A stretch of DNA of 22,239 nucleotides from a virus (IMGVR_UViG_3300047121_000229:1-22239), one strand, 5' to 3'; shown: positions 1-7,852, counted from the first letter of the stretch. Translations and numbers: made by a program. Notes: a model not told the origin generated them from the sequence alone.

Positions 1-1
1 T

Positions 2-76
2 CCCGGCATAGGTAGATATTTTGAAGTATTCAATGAAAAACAAATGTGGAAAGATGCTAACGAAGATTATTTTTAA
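2..76 (+). CDS. C-terminal end of an unidentified upstream gene (partial)
   Basis: An open frame enters from the left edge and ends at a TAA directly before the helicase ATG. The visible 24 residues end in WKDANEDYF and carry no recognisable motif. The zero-base spacing to the helicase suggests one operon. In related phages the gene before a helicase/nuclease pair is often a DNA-binding or recombination protein, but nothing here proves that. The function is unknown. Confidence 0.55.
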   Translation, partial: PGIGRYFEVFNEKQMWKDANEDYF

Positions 77-1489
77 ATGATACAATTAAGAGATTATCAA
101 GAAGAAATAGTTAATGGCATTAGAAAATCTTTTGCCAATAAAAACAAACGTGTTATTCTTTGCGCTCCAACAGGAAGTGGTAAAACTGTGATGTTTACAT
201 ACATGGTTAAATCTGCTATTGATAAAGGTGGCAGGGTACTTATATTTACTCACAGAACTGAACTTTTAAAGCAATCATCAAATACATTTGCCAACTTTGG
301 ATTGGTTCCAGAATTAATAAAAGCAAATTCAACACCAGACCTCACCAAAAGTTTGCATGTATCAATGGTTGAAACTTTTAACAGAAGATTGAACGATTAC
401 TTAATGTTTTTGAAATCACGCACTCTTATTATTATTGATGAAGCACATTTAGAACCATTTACAAAGCTATTGCCACATTTTTCATTGAACACCTATGTTA
501 TAGGAGCAACTGCAACACCTTTTAGAAAAGGAAAACAAAGCAGTTTAAGTGATTTTTATACCGATATGATACAATTAGTAGATACTCCAGATTTAATAAA
601 AAAAGGATATTTAGTTGATTGTATCAGTTATGGTGTTAATATTAATATGCAAAAATTAAAGCGTATAGGCGATGATTATGATACAAAGCAATATTATACA
701 GATAACAAAATATTCGAGGGTGTAGTAAGCAATTACAAGCGTTTAACATTAGGAAAGAAAGCTATATTGTTTGCAAGCAATGTAAAATCATCAATAGAAG
801 TTTGCAATGAATTTAATATTAATGGCATTAAAGCAATGCACATTGATGGCGAAACACCAGAAAAAGAAAGAGAACAAATATTAAATTGGTTTGCCAACAC
901 ACCAAATGCAATAGTTTGTAATTGCGGTATATTAACCGCAGGATTTGACCAAGCAGATATTGAAGTAATAATATTATACAGGGCTACAACATCACTTCCT
1001 TTGTTTTTGCAAATGTGTGGTCGTGGCTCCAGATTAAACCGAGGAAAAGATAAATTTATTATACTTGATTTTGGCAACAATATTAGCCGACACGGTTATT
1101 GGGAAGATGCAAGAATATGGAGTTTAGAAAAGGAAGTGCAAAAAACAAAAAAAGCAGAAGCTATGAAGTCCTGCAAGAATTGTGAAGCATTAATACCTAT
1201 TCGTTCAAAAGAATGTAAATTTTGTGGCTATATTTACAAACCAAAATCTAAAATTGAAGGACAAATGGCCGAACTTGTTTTGATGCCAAAAAAAGAAATA
1301 AATGCTTATGCAATGAAACAAGATTTAATTACTCTTGTTGAAATGTGCAAGGAAAAATTGATTAAACCTGCATTTGTACTTCACACAATGACTGACAAAC
1401 AAAAAGCACTTGATTTTGTTAAATTAATGGGTTATAAAAAAGGTTGGCTATTTTTTAATAAAGATAGATACAATGTGTTCCGAGGATAA
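77..1489 (+). CDS. DEAD/DEAH-box (SF2) DNA helicase with C-terminal zinc ribbon
   Basis: This is a cytoplasmic ATP-dependent helicase of superfamily 2, of the kind phages use in DNA replication or recombination. A complete motif set is visible in 470 residues: Q-motif-like RDYQEE (5-10), Walker A APTGSGKT (30-37), motif Ia FTHRTELLKQ (57-66), motif II DEAH (121-124), motif III GATATP (143-148), motif IV-like AILFASN (229-235), motif V LTAGFD (286-291) and motif VI QMCGRGSR (312-319). After the helicase core there is a four-cysteine zinc ribbon, C366-x2-C369 and C380-x2-C383, probably for nucleic-acid binding. The ATG follows the upstream stop directly and the 3' end overlaps the nuclease gene by 17 bp, so translation is probably coupled. 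Codon use is more AT-rich than in the virion genes. The family assignment is firm; the precise role (replication, recombination or restart) is inferred. Confidence 0.93.
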   Translation: MIQLRDYQEEIVNGIRKSFANKNKRVILCAPTGSGKTVMFTYMVKSAIDKGGRVLIFTHRTELLKQSSNTFANFGLVPELIKANSTPDLTKSLHVSMVETFNRRLNDYLMFLKSRTLIIIDEAHLEPFTKLLPHFSLNTYVIGATATPFRKGKQSSLSDFYTDMIQLVDTPDLIKKGYLVDCISYGVNINMQKLKRIGDDYDTKQYYTDNKIFEGVVSNYKRLTLGKKAILFASNVKSSIEVCNEFNINGIKAMHIDGETPEKEREQILNWFANTPNAIVCNCGILTAGFDQADIEVIILYRATTSLPLFLQMCGRGSRLNRGKDKFIILDFGNNISRHGYWEDARIWSLEKEVQKTKKAEAMKSCKNCEALIPIRSKECKFCGYIYKPKSKIEGQMAELVLMPKKEINAYAMKQDLITLVEMCKEKLIKPAFVLHTMTDKQKALDFVKLMGYKKGWLFFNKDRYNVFRG

Positions 1490-1805
1490 ATTACATCAAG
1501 ATTGCTACGTTTGGTTTCACAACACCTACCCAAATTTAAGAGGGTTATTGTGCTACAACCTCAACAATTCAAAAAACCGAATTGATGGCGCAAGAAACAA
1601 AGCAAAGGGATTGGTGGCGGGCAGAAGTGATATGGTGCTTTACTATCAATCAAAAGCGTACATGATTGAGTTTAAAACACAGGATGGAACGCAAAGCATT
1701 GGGCAACGTGAATGGGAGTTGCTAATTTGCAATCAAGGTTTTGAATATCACATCATCCGTTCGCTTACCGAGTTTCAAACACTGATATTTGCAATTCTAA
1801 ATTAA
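1473..1805 (+). CDS. VRR-NUC domain nuclease
   Basis: This small 110-residue protein has the VRR-NUC fold signature of PD-(D/E)XK-type nucleases: a glycine-rich GLVAGRSD (46-53) giving the catalytic Asp53, a beta strand, then E-F-K at 66-68 giving the Glu-x-Lys pair, and a following Q-x-x-W segment (about 78-81). Stand-alone phage VRR-NUC proteins are typically this size and are thought to act on branched DNA in replication, recombination or packaging. It overlaps the helicase gene by 17 bp, which suggests that the two act together as a helicase-nuclease pair. Its 3' end contains the -33 element of the next promoter, and the transcript probably changes here from early to late genes. The family call is confident; the substrate is unknown. 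Confidence 0.88.
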   Translation: MCSEDKLHQDCYVWFHNTYPNLRGLLCYNLNNSKNRIDGARNKAKGLVAGRSDMVLYYQSKAYMIEFKTQDGTQSIGQREWELLICNQGFEYHIIRSLTEFQTLIFAILN

Positions 1806-1817
1806 TTTGTATCTTTG
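1788..1817 (+). promoter_or_regulatory. Bacteroidota-type promoter for the terminase/late genes
   Basis: TTTG at 1788-1791 and TATCTTTG at 1810-1817 are separated by 18 bp, matching the Bacteroidota sigma-ABfr pattern TTTG-N(about 19)-TAnnTTTG. It lies across the end of the nuclease gene and 42 bp before the chosen small-terminase ATG at 1860. It is the best candidate start of the packaging/late transcript. Confidence 0.75.
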
Positions 1818-1859
1818 TGGGGTGAAAAACGTGAAAAATACACGAAAATACACTTAAAA

Positions 1860-2126
1860 ATGGGTTTTACTAAAGGAAATAGCGGCAAACCGAAAGGAGC
1901 GCAAAACAAACTGACCAAATCGGTTAAGGAAGCGTTTGAGATTGCATTCAATGAACTGCAAGGCGATAAGAATGCGAACCTTGCAACTTGGGCAAAGGAA
2001 AACACAACCGAGTTTTACAAGTTAGCTGCGAAGTTAATACCGACATCGGTTAATGCTGATTTAACAACACAAGGTGAGAAGTTACGCTTGTGGAAAGTTG
2101 AATTTATAGAAAATGAAAATAAATAA
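1860..2126 (+). CDS. terS: Terminase small subunit (DNA-packaging, predicted)
   Basis: This 88-residue protein begins MGFTKGNSGKPKGAQNK, the basic F-x-K-G-N-S-G-x-P-K-G motif common at the N terminus of small terminase-type proteins in Bacteroidota phages, followed by helical segments suited to DNA binding. It directly precedes the large terminase gene, which starts at 2113 within its last codons. The small subunit would recognise phage DNA and regulate the large subunit's ATPase and nuclease during packaging. A longer reading from TTG at 1815 is possible, but that TTG is part of the promoter -7 box, so ATG 1860 is preferred. The family is divergent and the call leans on gene order as well as the N-terminal motif. 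Confidence 0.78.
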   Translation: MGFTKGNSGKPKGAQNKLTKSVKEAFEIAFNELQGDKNANLATWAKENTTEFYKLAAKLIPTSVNADLTTQGEKLRLWKVEFIENENK

Positions 2127-3482
2127 CTGCTATCGCCCCGCACTTTTAAGCCAACATAGATACTTGGTATTGAAAGGCGGGGCGGGCTGATTGGCTCTGG
2201 CAAATCAATCGCAGCTATTCAAAAGATAATACTGCGAACCACAACAGAGCGCAATCATCGTATATTGTGTATTCGTAAAGTAGCCACAACGATACGTAAT
2301 TCAATATATCAGTTGTTGATTGATAAGTTACTTGAATACGATATTTATTCAGAGTTTGTCATCAACAAGTCCGAAATGCGCTTTACTCATACGCCAACAG
2401 GCAACGAGATACTTTGTGCAGGTATGGATGATGCCGAGAAAATCAAATCAATTGCAGGTATTACTTCGGTATGGTGTGAGGAAGCAACCGAGTTAGATGA
2501 ATTGGACTTTAACCAATTAGAGTTAAGGGTAAGGGGCGAAACAAGTAACTACAAACAATTCATAATTACATTCAACCCAATATCGGAGCAACATTGGTTA
2601 AAGCGCAGGTTCTTTGATGCGCCCGATGATGATACCTATGTGTTGCATACCACGTACAAGGACAATGCGTTCCTTGATGCTGATTACATTAAGCACTTAA
2701 CCGAGCGAGTAAAAGCCAACCCGAACTTGCACAAAGTTTATGTCCTTGGCGAATGGGGCAAAGTTGATTTCGGTGGCGAGTTTCTTAAAAGTTGGTCCAC
2801 GGTTAAGCATACCGGGATTGTTACTTACGATCCATCATTAGCCGTTTGGCTGTCCTTTGATGAAAACGTTAACCCATACTTCCCTTGTGGTGTGTTCCAA
2901 GTGAGTGATGACAATGAAATACGAATGATTGATTGCATTGCGCTTAAAAACCCCGACAATACGGTCAAAGCAATGGGCAGGGCAATACTGCAACGGTTAC
3001 GGCATTGGAAGCACAACGGCCATGTTTATGTTTGTGGCGATAGCACCTCACAAAAGGATGATGTTAAGCAGGAAAAGGGATTTGACCTATTCCGCTTGCT
3101 AATTAACGAACTTGATGAAGTGAAACCGATAAGGCGAGTAGCCAAGTCAAACCCGAATGTGCGCCCGAGTGCAGATTTTTTCAATGCGATACTTGCCTAC
3201 AATGAGCAGGGCATATCGTTTACAGTTGATGAAACTTGCAGAGTAGCAATATTAGACTTTGAGAATACCAAAGAAGATAAGAATGGTAAAGTTGATAAGA
3301 AAACCGTAACCGACCCAGTGACCAAAGTAAGTTATCAACCGTATGGTCACATTGTTGACTTAACACGCTACTTAATAACATCCGTATTCCCAACACAATA
3401 CACACGCTTTCAAACAGGCATCATCAAACCGCTTGTTGTTGTTGGTCGGGATGCGGAATGGAAATCGGCATCAAGATTTTAG
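2113..3482 (+). CDS. terL: Terminase large subunit, frameshifted at the Walker A motif
   Basis: The large terminase is the packaging ATPase and headful/cos nuclease that docks on the portal. The reading frame opens at ATG 2113 (MKINNCYRPALLSQHR...), overlapping terS, and reaches KGGAG before a TGA at 2188-2190. The rest of the protein, from GSGKS onward to 3482, is in the -1 frame, open from 2160. Later signatures are intact: Walker B-like SVWCEEA, coupling motif FNP (near 2571), nuclease aspartates in SFDEN (near 2855), VCGDS (near 3040) and the C-terminal VDLTRY (near 3355). Removing the 8 bases 2188-2195 restores a canonical GGAGSGKS P-loop; smaller 1-2 base changes also restore the frame, giving GLIGSGKS. 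It is therefore either a sequence or assembly error or a real lesion that would disable packaging. Residue identity and position beside terS make the family call firm. Confidence 0.88.
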
Positions 3483-3695
3483 TTCTTCACCAGTTAATGC
3501 GAAATAAAGGTTTTGGAGTTGGTGGATGTAAAGTATTTTATAAGGCAAAGTATAATTCTCATTTGAGCCAATATCACAATTCCCGTTTAATGATAGATAA
3601 ATATTAGTAAAACTGTTCTTTAAAATAAACCATCCATTAAATTTAATAAACCCAAAGTTAATTAGGGCTTGTTCTGTGATGAGGGTGTTATTCAT
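3471..3695 (-). CDS. Small minus-strand accessory (moron-like) protein, 74 aa
   Basis: I do not recognise a defined domain. The protein has a short N-terminal helix (LITEQALINFGF), a central beta-rich segment, and a C-terminal amphipathic stretch IHQLQNLYFALTGEEL that resembles the ends of many small uncharacterised Bacteroidota phage proteins. Its ATG overlaps the stop of the preceding minus-strand gene as ATGA (3692-3695), so the two are translationally coupled. Its 3' end overlaps the convergent large-terminase end by 12 bp. It is transcribed against the late operon, and its base composition is more AT-rich than that of its neighbours, which suggests separate acquisition. The function is unknown. 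Confidence 0.72.
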   Translation of the reverse strand: MNNTLITEQALINFGFIKFNGWFILKNSFTNIYLSLNGNCDIGSNENYTLPYKILYIHQLQNLYFALTGEELKS

Positions 3696-3877
3696 GATTT
3701 TGACAATACAAACTGTTTAAATTCCTCTTTTAGTTCGATTTCTTTTTGTTCATTCCAAACTTCAATAGGCAAATGGTATGGTTGTGAAGTCCAAGTGTCA
3801 CCATTGTATTCAGTAATAAATGACACGTTAATAAAATGCCCATCCATTGCAGGGCTTGTGGTTGTTATGATTTTCAT
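3692..3877 (-). CDS. Small minus-strand accessory (moron-like) protein, 61 aa
   Basis: This is the first gene of a two-gene minus-strand unit. The 61 residues begin MKIITTTSPAMDGHF, contain a probable beta-strand half and finish with a charged helix (NEQKEIELKEEFKQFV). No domain is recognised, and there is no signal peptide or membrane segment. It starts 22 bp after a minus-strand -7 box (3899-3906) and overlaps the next gene by 4 bp. Opposite-strand small genes with a private promoter inside a late operon are the usual form of phage morons, expressed independently of lytic genes. That this one is expressed from the prophage state is inference. Confidence 0.7.
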   Translation of the reverse strand: MKIITTTSPAMDGHFINVSFITEYNGDTWTSQPYHLPIEVWNEQKEIELKEEFKQFVLSKS

Positions 3878-3898
3878 AGTTATTCGATTTGGTTACCA

Positions 3899-3906
3899 CA
3901 AACATA
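3899..3906 (-). promoter_or_regulatory. Minus-strand -7 box for the two accessory genes
   Basis: Read on the minus strand the sequence is TATGTTTG, a full match to TAnnTTTG, 22 bp before the ATG at 3877. No convincing -33 TTTG at the right spacing was found, so confidence is moderate. The region 3878-3962 is otherwise non-coding and holds a TTAGTTAC (3914-3921) and a GTTACCAC (3892-3899) motif. Confidence 0.5.
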
Positions 3907-3962
3907 ATTAATTTTAGTTACATATTTGCCCAATATCGAAATTATTTTTATTATTTCGCATC

Positions 3963-4637
3963 ATGGCACGATTTCTTAAAACCTCCGACTATCTTTCAAT
4001 AATTCAAACGGTTGACCTCAATCAAATTACCGAGAACACACCGCAGAATTTGTACGATAGCGAGGTTAAGGCCATAAGTAGAATGAGGACAAAATTAGTC
4101 CAAAGGTACATGGTTGACATTGAACTTGGCACGATGGATGCCTATTCAAACAGCCGCCACTACCGTACACGTGACCGAGTGATAGCAGGCGAAGTGATTA
4201 CACATGTTAAGGACTTCAACAGATGGGATAAGACAACCGAATACGCAAAGGATGATATTGTTACCGATAACAACGGCTTTGTTTACACGGCATTGGTAGC
4301 AAGCACAAACAAGGCATTGACCTTAACAGCATTCTGGACACCGATGATTGGATATGTAACAAGTAATGCTTTTTATTGGACAGTTGGCGATAATAGATAC
4401 CCGATGTTTGTTGAGTTGGCAATGGATATGACCTTGTATAACTTGCATGCACGAATTAACCCGCGCAATATTCCCGATTTAAGAATAGAACGCAACAGAG
4501 AAGCATTGGACCAACTTGATAGATGGGCAAGTGGCACAGATACAGCAGAGGTGTTGAACATCAACACAGCAGATAGTGAGGGCTTTAGCATCCGTTACGG
4601 TAACAGTTTAGATAAACAAGATAATTTCTTTAAGTAA
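3963..4637 (+). CDS. Head-tail connector, Mu gp36-like (DUF1320), with inserted CBM5/12-like module
   Basis: The predicted connector sits between portal and tail. The N-terminal part (YLSIIQTVDLN... to about residue 70) and the C-terminal part (PMFVELAMDMTLYNLHARINPRNIPD, 147-171, then ERNREALDQLDRWASG) fit the DUF1320/Mu gp36 helical pattern. Between them, residues about 88-128 form a separate module with the pattern W-x3-TxYAxxDxV...VYxxxV...FW, like carbohydrate-binding modules 5/12. The same pattern recurs in the gene at 8899. At 224 residues it is longer than a usual gp36 (about 140), which the inserted module explains. The gene stops one base into the portal ATG (TAATG), so expression is coupled. 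The family call rests on pattern and gene order, and sugar binding is untested. Confidence 0.72.
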   Translation: MARFLKTSDYLSIIQTVDLNQITENTPQNLYDSEVKAISRMRTKLVQRYMVDIELGTMDAYSNSRHYRTRDRVIAGEVITHVKDFNRWDKTTEYAKDDIVTDNNGFVYTALVASTNKALTLTAFWTPMIGYVTSNAFYWTVGDNRYPMFVELAMDMTLYNLHARINPRNIPDLRIERNREALDQLDRWASGTDTAEVLNINTADSEGFSIRYGNSLDKQDNFFK

Positions 4638-5908
4638 TGGCTTGGTATAACGATATATTCAACTTTAGTAAACCTCAACCTCAAAAGGCCAACATCCGCA
4701 AAACGATTGACTTTGAGCAACAGTTGCAACGTGTTAGGCAAGATGCAACACGCTTTAATATAGCTTTGCAATCAGCAGAGTCACCGATGTACCCTAACAG
4801 ATTTCTGTTGATGCAAACGTATCAACAAATCGTGTTAGATGGGCAGGTTCAAAGTGCCATGCTGCAACGTAAGTCAAAGATATTGTGCAAGAAGTTTATG
4901 GTTTATGGACCAGATGGCGAATGCGATGAAGCTAAAACTGCATTGTTTAACCAAAAGTGGTTTTATGACTTTCAAAATTTGGCTTTAGACAGTATCTTTT
5001 GGGGATTTTCCTGCGTACAATTTGGCGCAATCGTTAACGATAAGTATTCAAGTGTTGAATTGATACCGAGAATTTACGTAGTACCCGAATTTAGTTTGGT
5101 ACGCACCAACACAGCAACCGTTACCGAGGGCAAGCACTTTGATGAAGCACCGTATAACAATTGGTGTATTGGAGTTGGTGAAAAAAGAGACCTTGGTTTA
5201 ATGATGTACCTTGCACCATACGTTATTTGGAAGAAAAACGCAATGGCAGCATGGGCAGAGTTTGCAGAGGTATTCGGCTCACCAATTAGAGTTGGCAAAA
5301 CCGATGTTCGTGATGAAATGACCCGCAAGAACATGGAAAACATGCTCAAAAACATGGGTGTAGCATCGTGGGCAGTGTTAGACTTAAACGATAACATTGA
5401 GTTGATGCAGGCAAGCAGGACAGATGCTTATGCTGTGTTTGACAAAATGGTTGAGCGTTGCAATAGTGAAATTAGCAAGATTATTTTAGGGCAAACAGGA
5501 ACAACCGATGAAAAGGCGTACAGTGGCAGTGCAAACGTACATGAGAACGTGGCCGATATGATAGCCAAACAAGACACGTTAAAGATGCAGTTTGTGATTG
5601 AGAACCAACTTGTGCCGATGATGATCCGAAATGGGTTCGATTTATCCGGTTGCACATTCAAGTACGATGATAGCGAAAGTTTACCGTTAGCAGAGCAGGC
5701 CAAGATTGATGCTTCATTCATGCCGTATGTTAAGTTTGACCACGAATATTTGCAACACAAATACGGTATTGAGTTGCAGGATGAAATGGGCATGGATGAA
5801 GAAGAAGAACCGAATGGAAGTGAAGTTGAAACCGAAACGGACACCGAAACAGACACCGAAAGCCAACTTGAAAACATTGCCAAACGATTAAGAAGCATAT
5901 ACAGCTAA
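4637..5908 (+). CDS. Portal protein, Mu gp29-like (DUF935)
   Basis: The portal forms the dodecameric ring at the capsid vertex through which DNA enters and leaves. The 423-residue sequence has the DUF935 hallmarks: FWGFSCVQFG (121-130), FAEVFGSPIRVGK (209-221), a VLDLNDNIEL segment (247-256), and SKIILGQTGTTDE (280-292) followed by the GSANVHENV region (297-305). The C terminus (about 393-413) is strongly acidic and carries an E-T-x-T-D repeat encoded by a short 12-bp-like repeat (about 5826-5861). It begins at the TAATG overlap with the connector gene and ends at a TAATG overlap with the gpF-like gene, consistent with a tightly coupled head operon. The family call is firm. Confidence 0.9.
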   Translation: MAWYNDIFNFSKPQPQKANIRKTIDFEQQLQRVRQDATRFNIALQSAESPMYPNRFLLMQTYQQIVLDGQVQSAMLQRKSKILCKKFMVYGPDGECDEAKTALFNQKWFYDFQNLALDSIFWGFSCVQFGAIVNDKYSSVELIPRIYVVPEFSLVRTNTATVTEGKHFDEAPYNNWCIGVGEKRDLGLMMYLAPYVIWKKNAMAAWAEFAEVFGSPIRVGKTDVRDEMTRKNMENMLKNMGVASWAVLDLNDNIELMQASRTDAYAVFDKMVERCNSEISKIILGQTGTTDEKAYSGSANVHENVADMIAKQDTLKMQFVIENQLVPMMIRNGFDLSGCTFKYDDSESLPLAEQAKIDASFMPYVKFDHEYLQHKYGIELQDEMGMDEEEEPNGSEVETETDTETDTESQLENIAKRLRSIYS

Positions 5909-6819
5909 TGTGCGGCTACTGCGACATATTGAATATAGATAAGGAAGTTGACCCACCAACACCGTTTGATGAAAACGATTTTAACCGTTTCACGAATGAT
6001 GTTTGGATTGGCGCGGTTAATAATCAAGTGTTGCCAGAGGGGATATATCTTAAAACAGCGAAATACCTACGTGACGGCATTGATTTAGCACCTGTTGTTG
6101 ATGAGGTATTAACTGCGGACTTAACGAATAACATTTACATATTTTCGGGAGCGAAAACATACCAACAGACACGGACAATGACTGCGATGTTAGCAGACCC
6201 CGAATTAAAATCGAACTTTTACAAGTTTAAGGAAGCCGTTAAGCCGATGTTTAAGCTATACAATGAAGATTACTTACAAGCCGAATACCAAACAGCCAAA
6301 GCATCAGCACGTATGGCTTCCGATTGGAAGCGAATTGAAGCCGATGCCGATGTATTGCCATTATTGCAGTATCAAACGGTTGGTGATGGCAGAGTAAGGC
6401 CAACGCATCAAGCACTTGACAACATTATAAGACCTATCAATGACCCCTTTTGGAAGCAATACTATCCACCAAACGGTTGGCGTTGTCGTTGTACCGTAAT
6501 ACAACTATCCGAGGGGGAATTGACAGATATGAGCAACTTTACACCGCCCGATGATGTACCGCCCTTGTTTCGTATGAATGCGGGCATTGATGGCTATGTG
6601 TTTAAAGAAAAGGGCAAGGGCAAGCACCCCTACTTTGACATTGCAAAGGGTGACAAAGAAATGGCAAAAAAGAATTGGAATTTACCGATACCACAAGCAC
6701 CAAGACCTGCGCCTGTTATGCCGACACCCGAAGCACCAACACTTCCACCAGCACCGACACTTCCACCAGCACCGACACTTCCACCAGCACCAACACTTCC
6801 ACCAGCACCAACAATATGA
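5908..6819 (+). CDS. Phage head morphogenesis protein, Mu gpF/SPP1 gp7-like
   Basis: This minor head protein is packaged with or bound to the portal. The diagnostic segment is YQTVGDGRVRPTHQALDN followed by PFWKQYYPPNGWRCRCTV, the conserved core of the Mu gpF / SPP1 gp7 family. The protein opens with MCGYCDILN, a small cysteine pair. Its last 30 or so residues are a low-complexity tail, four copies of APTLPP plus a partial copy, encoded by an 18-bp tandem repeat. The stop overlaps the next ATG as ATGA (6816-6819). Family members vary in length because of C-terminal fusions, and 303 residues is ordinary. The proline tail could be flexible or a docking arm; that is inference. Confidence 0.87.
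   Translation: MCGYCDILNIDKEVDPPTPFDENDFNRFTNDVWIGAVNNQVLPEGIYLKTAKYLRDGIDLAPVVDEVLTADLTNNIYIFSGAKTYQQTRTMTAMLADPELKSNFYKFKEAVKPMFKLYNEDYLQAEYQTAKASARMASDWKRIEADADVLPLLQYQTVGDGRVRPTHQALDNIIRPINDPFWKQYYPPNGWRCRCTVIQLSEGELTDMSNFTPPDDVPPLFRMNAGIDGYVFKEKGKGKHPYFDIAKGDKEMAKKNWNLPIPQAPRPAPVMPTPEAPTLPPAPTLPPAPTLPPAPTLPPAPTI
6733..6813 (+). repeat. 18-bp tandem repeat, 4.5 copies (codes APTLPP)
   Basis: The unit GCACCAACACTTCCACCA runs in copies at 6733-6750, 6751-6768, 6769-6786 and 6787-6804, with a half copy to 6813. Copies differ only at one base (CAAC/CGAC). It keeps the frame of the gpF-like gene, so copy number can change by slippage without breaking the protein. Confidence 0.93.
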
Positions 6820-7277
6820 GCAAGTCAAATAAATTCAACCTAAAACAAGCGGAGCAGAAAGCACGTAAGGCAATGGAAGCGGCCATAGTTGATGTTGGTA
6901 ACACGGCCAAGGTTTTCTTTGTGGCATCATTCCGCAAGCAGGGATGGGATGATAAGAGTGTGCAGAAGTGGAAGCCGAGGAAACGCACAACTTACAAAAC
7001 GAAAAGCGGTAAAACGGTTGATGATACAACAAGGGCAACGTTAGTTAAGACAGGCGATTTAAGGCGTTCAATTATCCGTGACCCCGCAAACAGAGCAGCG
7101 TTGAGTATTAAGATACATAGTGATTTAATTTACTCAAGGGTTCACAATGATGGGTTAAGAGCAGGTCGCGGCAAAGGTTTTATTATGCCCAAACGCCAAT
7201 TCATGGGTGATAGTTACAACTTGAATGAGCAGGTAAAGAAAGTTATAGTTAAACGATTAGATAAGATATTTACATAA
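6816..7277 (+). CDS. Virion morphogenesis protein, Mu gpG-like
   Basis: The 153-residue basic protein matches the Mu gpG/phage virion morphogenesis (Phage_tail_S) pattern: KTGDLRRSI, then YSRVHNDG, and MPKRQFMG near the C terminus. Such proteins take part in head or tail completion. The ATG at 6816 overlaps the gpF-like stop (ATGA); an open frame extends upstream through the repeat, but that N-terminal extension reads as low-complexity T/S and is a shadow of the repeat. The stop at 7275-7277 overlaps the next ATG (TAATG). The assignment is good; its exact assembly step is not settled for this group. Confidence 0.83.
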   Translation: MSKSNKFNLKQAEQKARKAMEAAIVDVGNTAKVFFVASFRKQGWDDKSVQKWKPRKRTTYKTKSGKTVDDTTRATLVKTGDLRRSIIRDPANRAALSIKIHSDLIYSRVHNDGLRAGRGKGFIMPKRQFMGDSYNLNEQVKKVIVKRLDKIFT

Positions 7278-7852
7278 TGCAATTAGCAATTTATAACGCA
7301 TTAAAGGCACGAATTGAAACACTTGCAGCATTGAAGTATGTTGCCTTGTGGAATAATCAATTTGAGCGCGAGGATGTGAACGTACCATTTAATTATCCGT
7401 GTTGCTTTATTGAGTTTGCCAATGCCGACTATATCGAAAACTTACAAGGTCAGCAACAAGGCACGTTAAGTATTGCATTGCATTTAGGTTTTGAAAGCTA
7501 CAAGACCGAGGACACGGCAGTATTGCAATTAAAACAAGACTTAAATGCTTTGATACATGGTTGGTCAACACCGTATAATAGCAGGTTCTTGCGCAGAAGT
7601 GAGATACAATCGGTTGACCATACCAACGTGCAAGAATTTATCATTACTTACACAATGCAGGGCTTTGACTATTCGGCATCAAGTTTACCAACAACCGAAG
7701 CATTGGTTACAACGTTAATCACTAACAACGCACCGCAATTAGAGGATGATACTATCCGAAGCGGAGCGATACCCGAAGCGGTGGCATTGGCAAGTCAATT
7801 AGGTTATCAATTAACAACAGAAACAGGTTATACACTAATAATACAACAATAA
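7277..7852 (+). CDS. Probable tail terminator / tail completion protein
   Basis: The 191-residue protein starts MQLAIYNALKARIETL, has a strand-rich middle (PCCFIEFANADY, GTLSIALHLGFE, then a helix VLQLKQDLNALIHG) and a later strand VQEFIITYTMQGFDY. This order is like Mu gp37-type/tail terminator proteins, which cap the tail tube and bind the head connector. About 60 C-terminal residues after the core (from YSASSL) have no counterpart that I recognise. Its position after the gpG-like gene, in a chain of overlapping genes, supports a head-tail joining role. The call is by architecture and context, not by a decisive motif. Confidence 0.5.
   Translation: MQLAIYNALKARIETLAALKYVALWNNQFEREDVNVPFNYPCCFIEFANADYIENLQGQQQGTLSIALHLGFESYKTEDTAVLQLKQDLNALIHGWSTPYNSRFLRRSEIQSVDHTNVQEFIITYTMQGFDYSASSLPTTEALVTTLITNNAPQLEDDTIRSGAIPEAVALASQLGYQLTTETGYTLIIQQ

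Noticed and set aside
733-1080. Minus-strand frames within the helicase and other large genes
   Set aside because: They lie wholly inside genes with clear domain motifs on the other strand and show no motif or start context of their own.
1815-1859. Longer N terminus of the small terminase from TTG 1815
   Set aside because: That TTG belongs to the TATCTTTG promoter box, so it would lie upstream of or at the transcript start; ATG 1860 begins the conserved motif.
2160-2190. Programmed frameshift in the large terminase
   Set aside because: No slippery heptamer is present in the overlap, and a shift within an essential ATP-binding motif is not known in terminases; an error or lesion is simpler.
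5428-5898. 156-codon open frame on the minus strand inside the portal gene
   Set aside because: It mirrors the acidic low-complexity end of the portal; the product is Ser/Val-rich with no domain, and the portal frame is clearly the coding one.
6675-6815. N-terminal extension of the gpG-like gene through the tandem repeat
   Set aside because: It reads only Ser/Thr/Asn repeats as a frame shadow of the gpF-like tail; ATG 6816 overlaps the upstream stop as ATGA.
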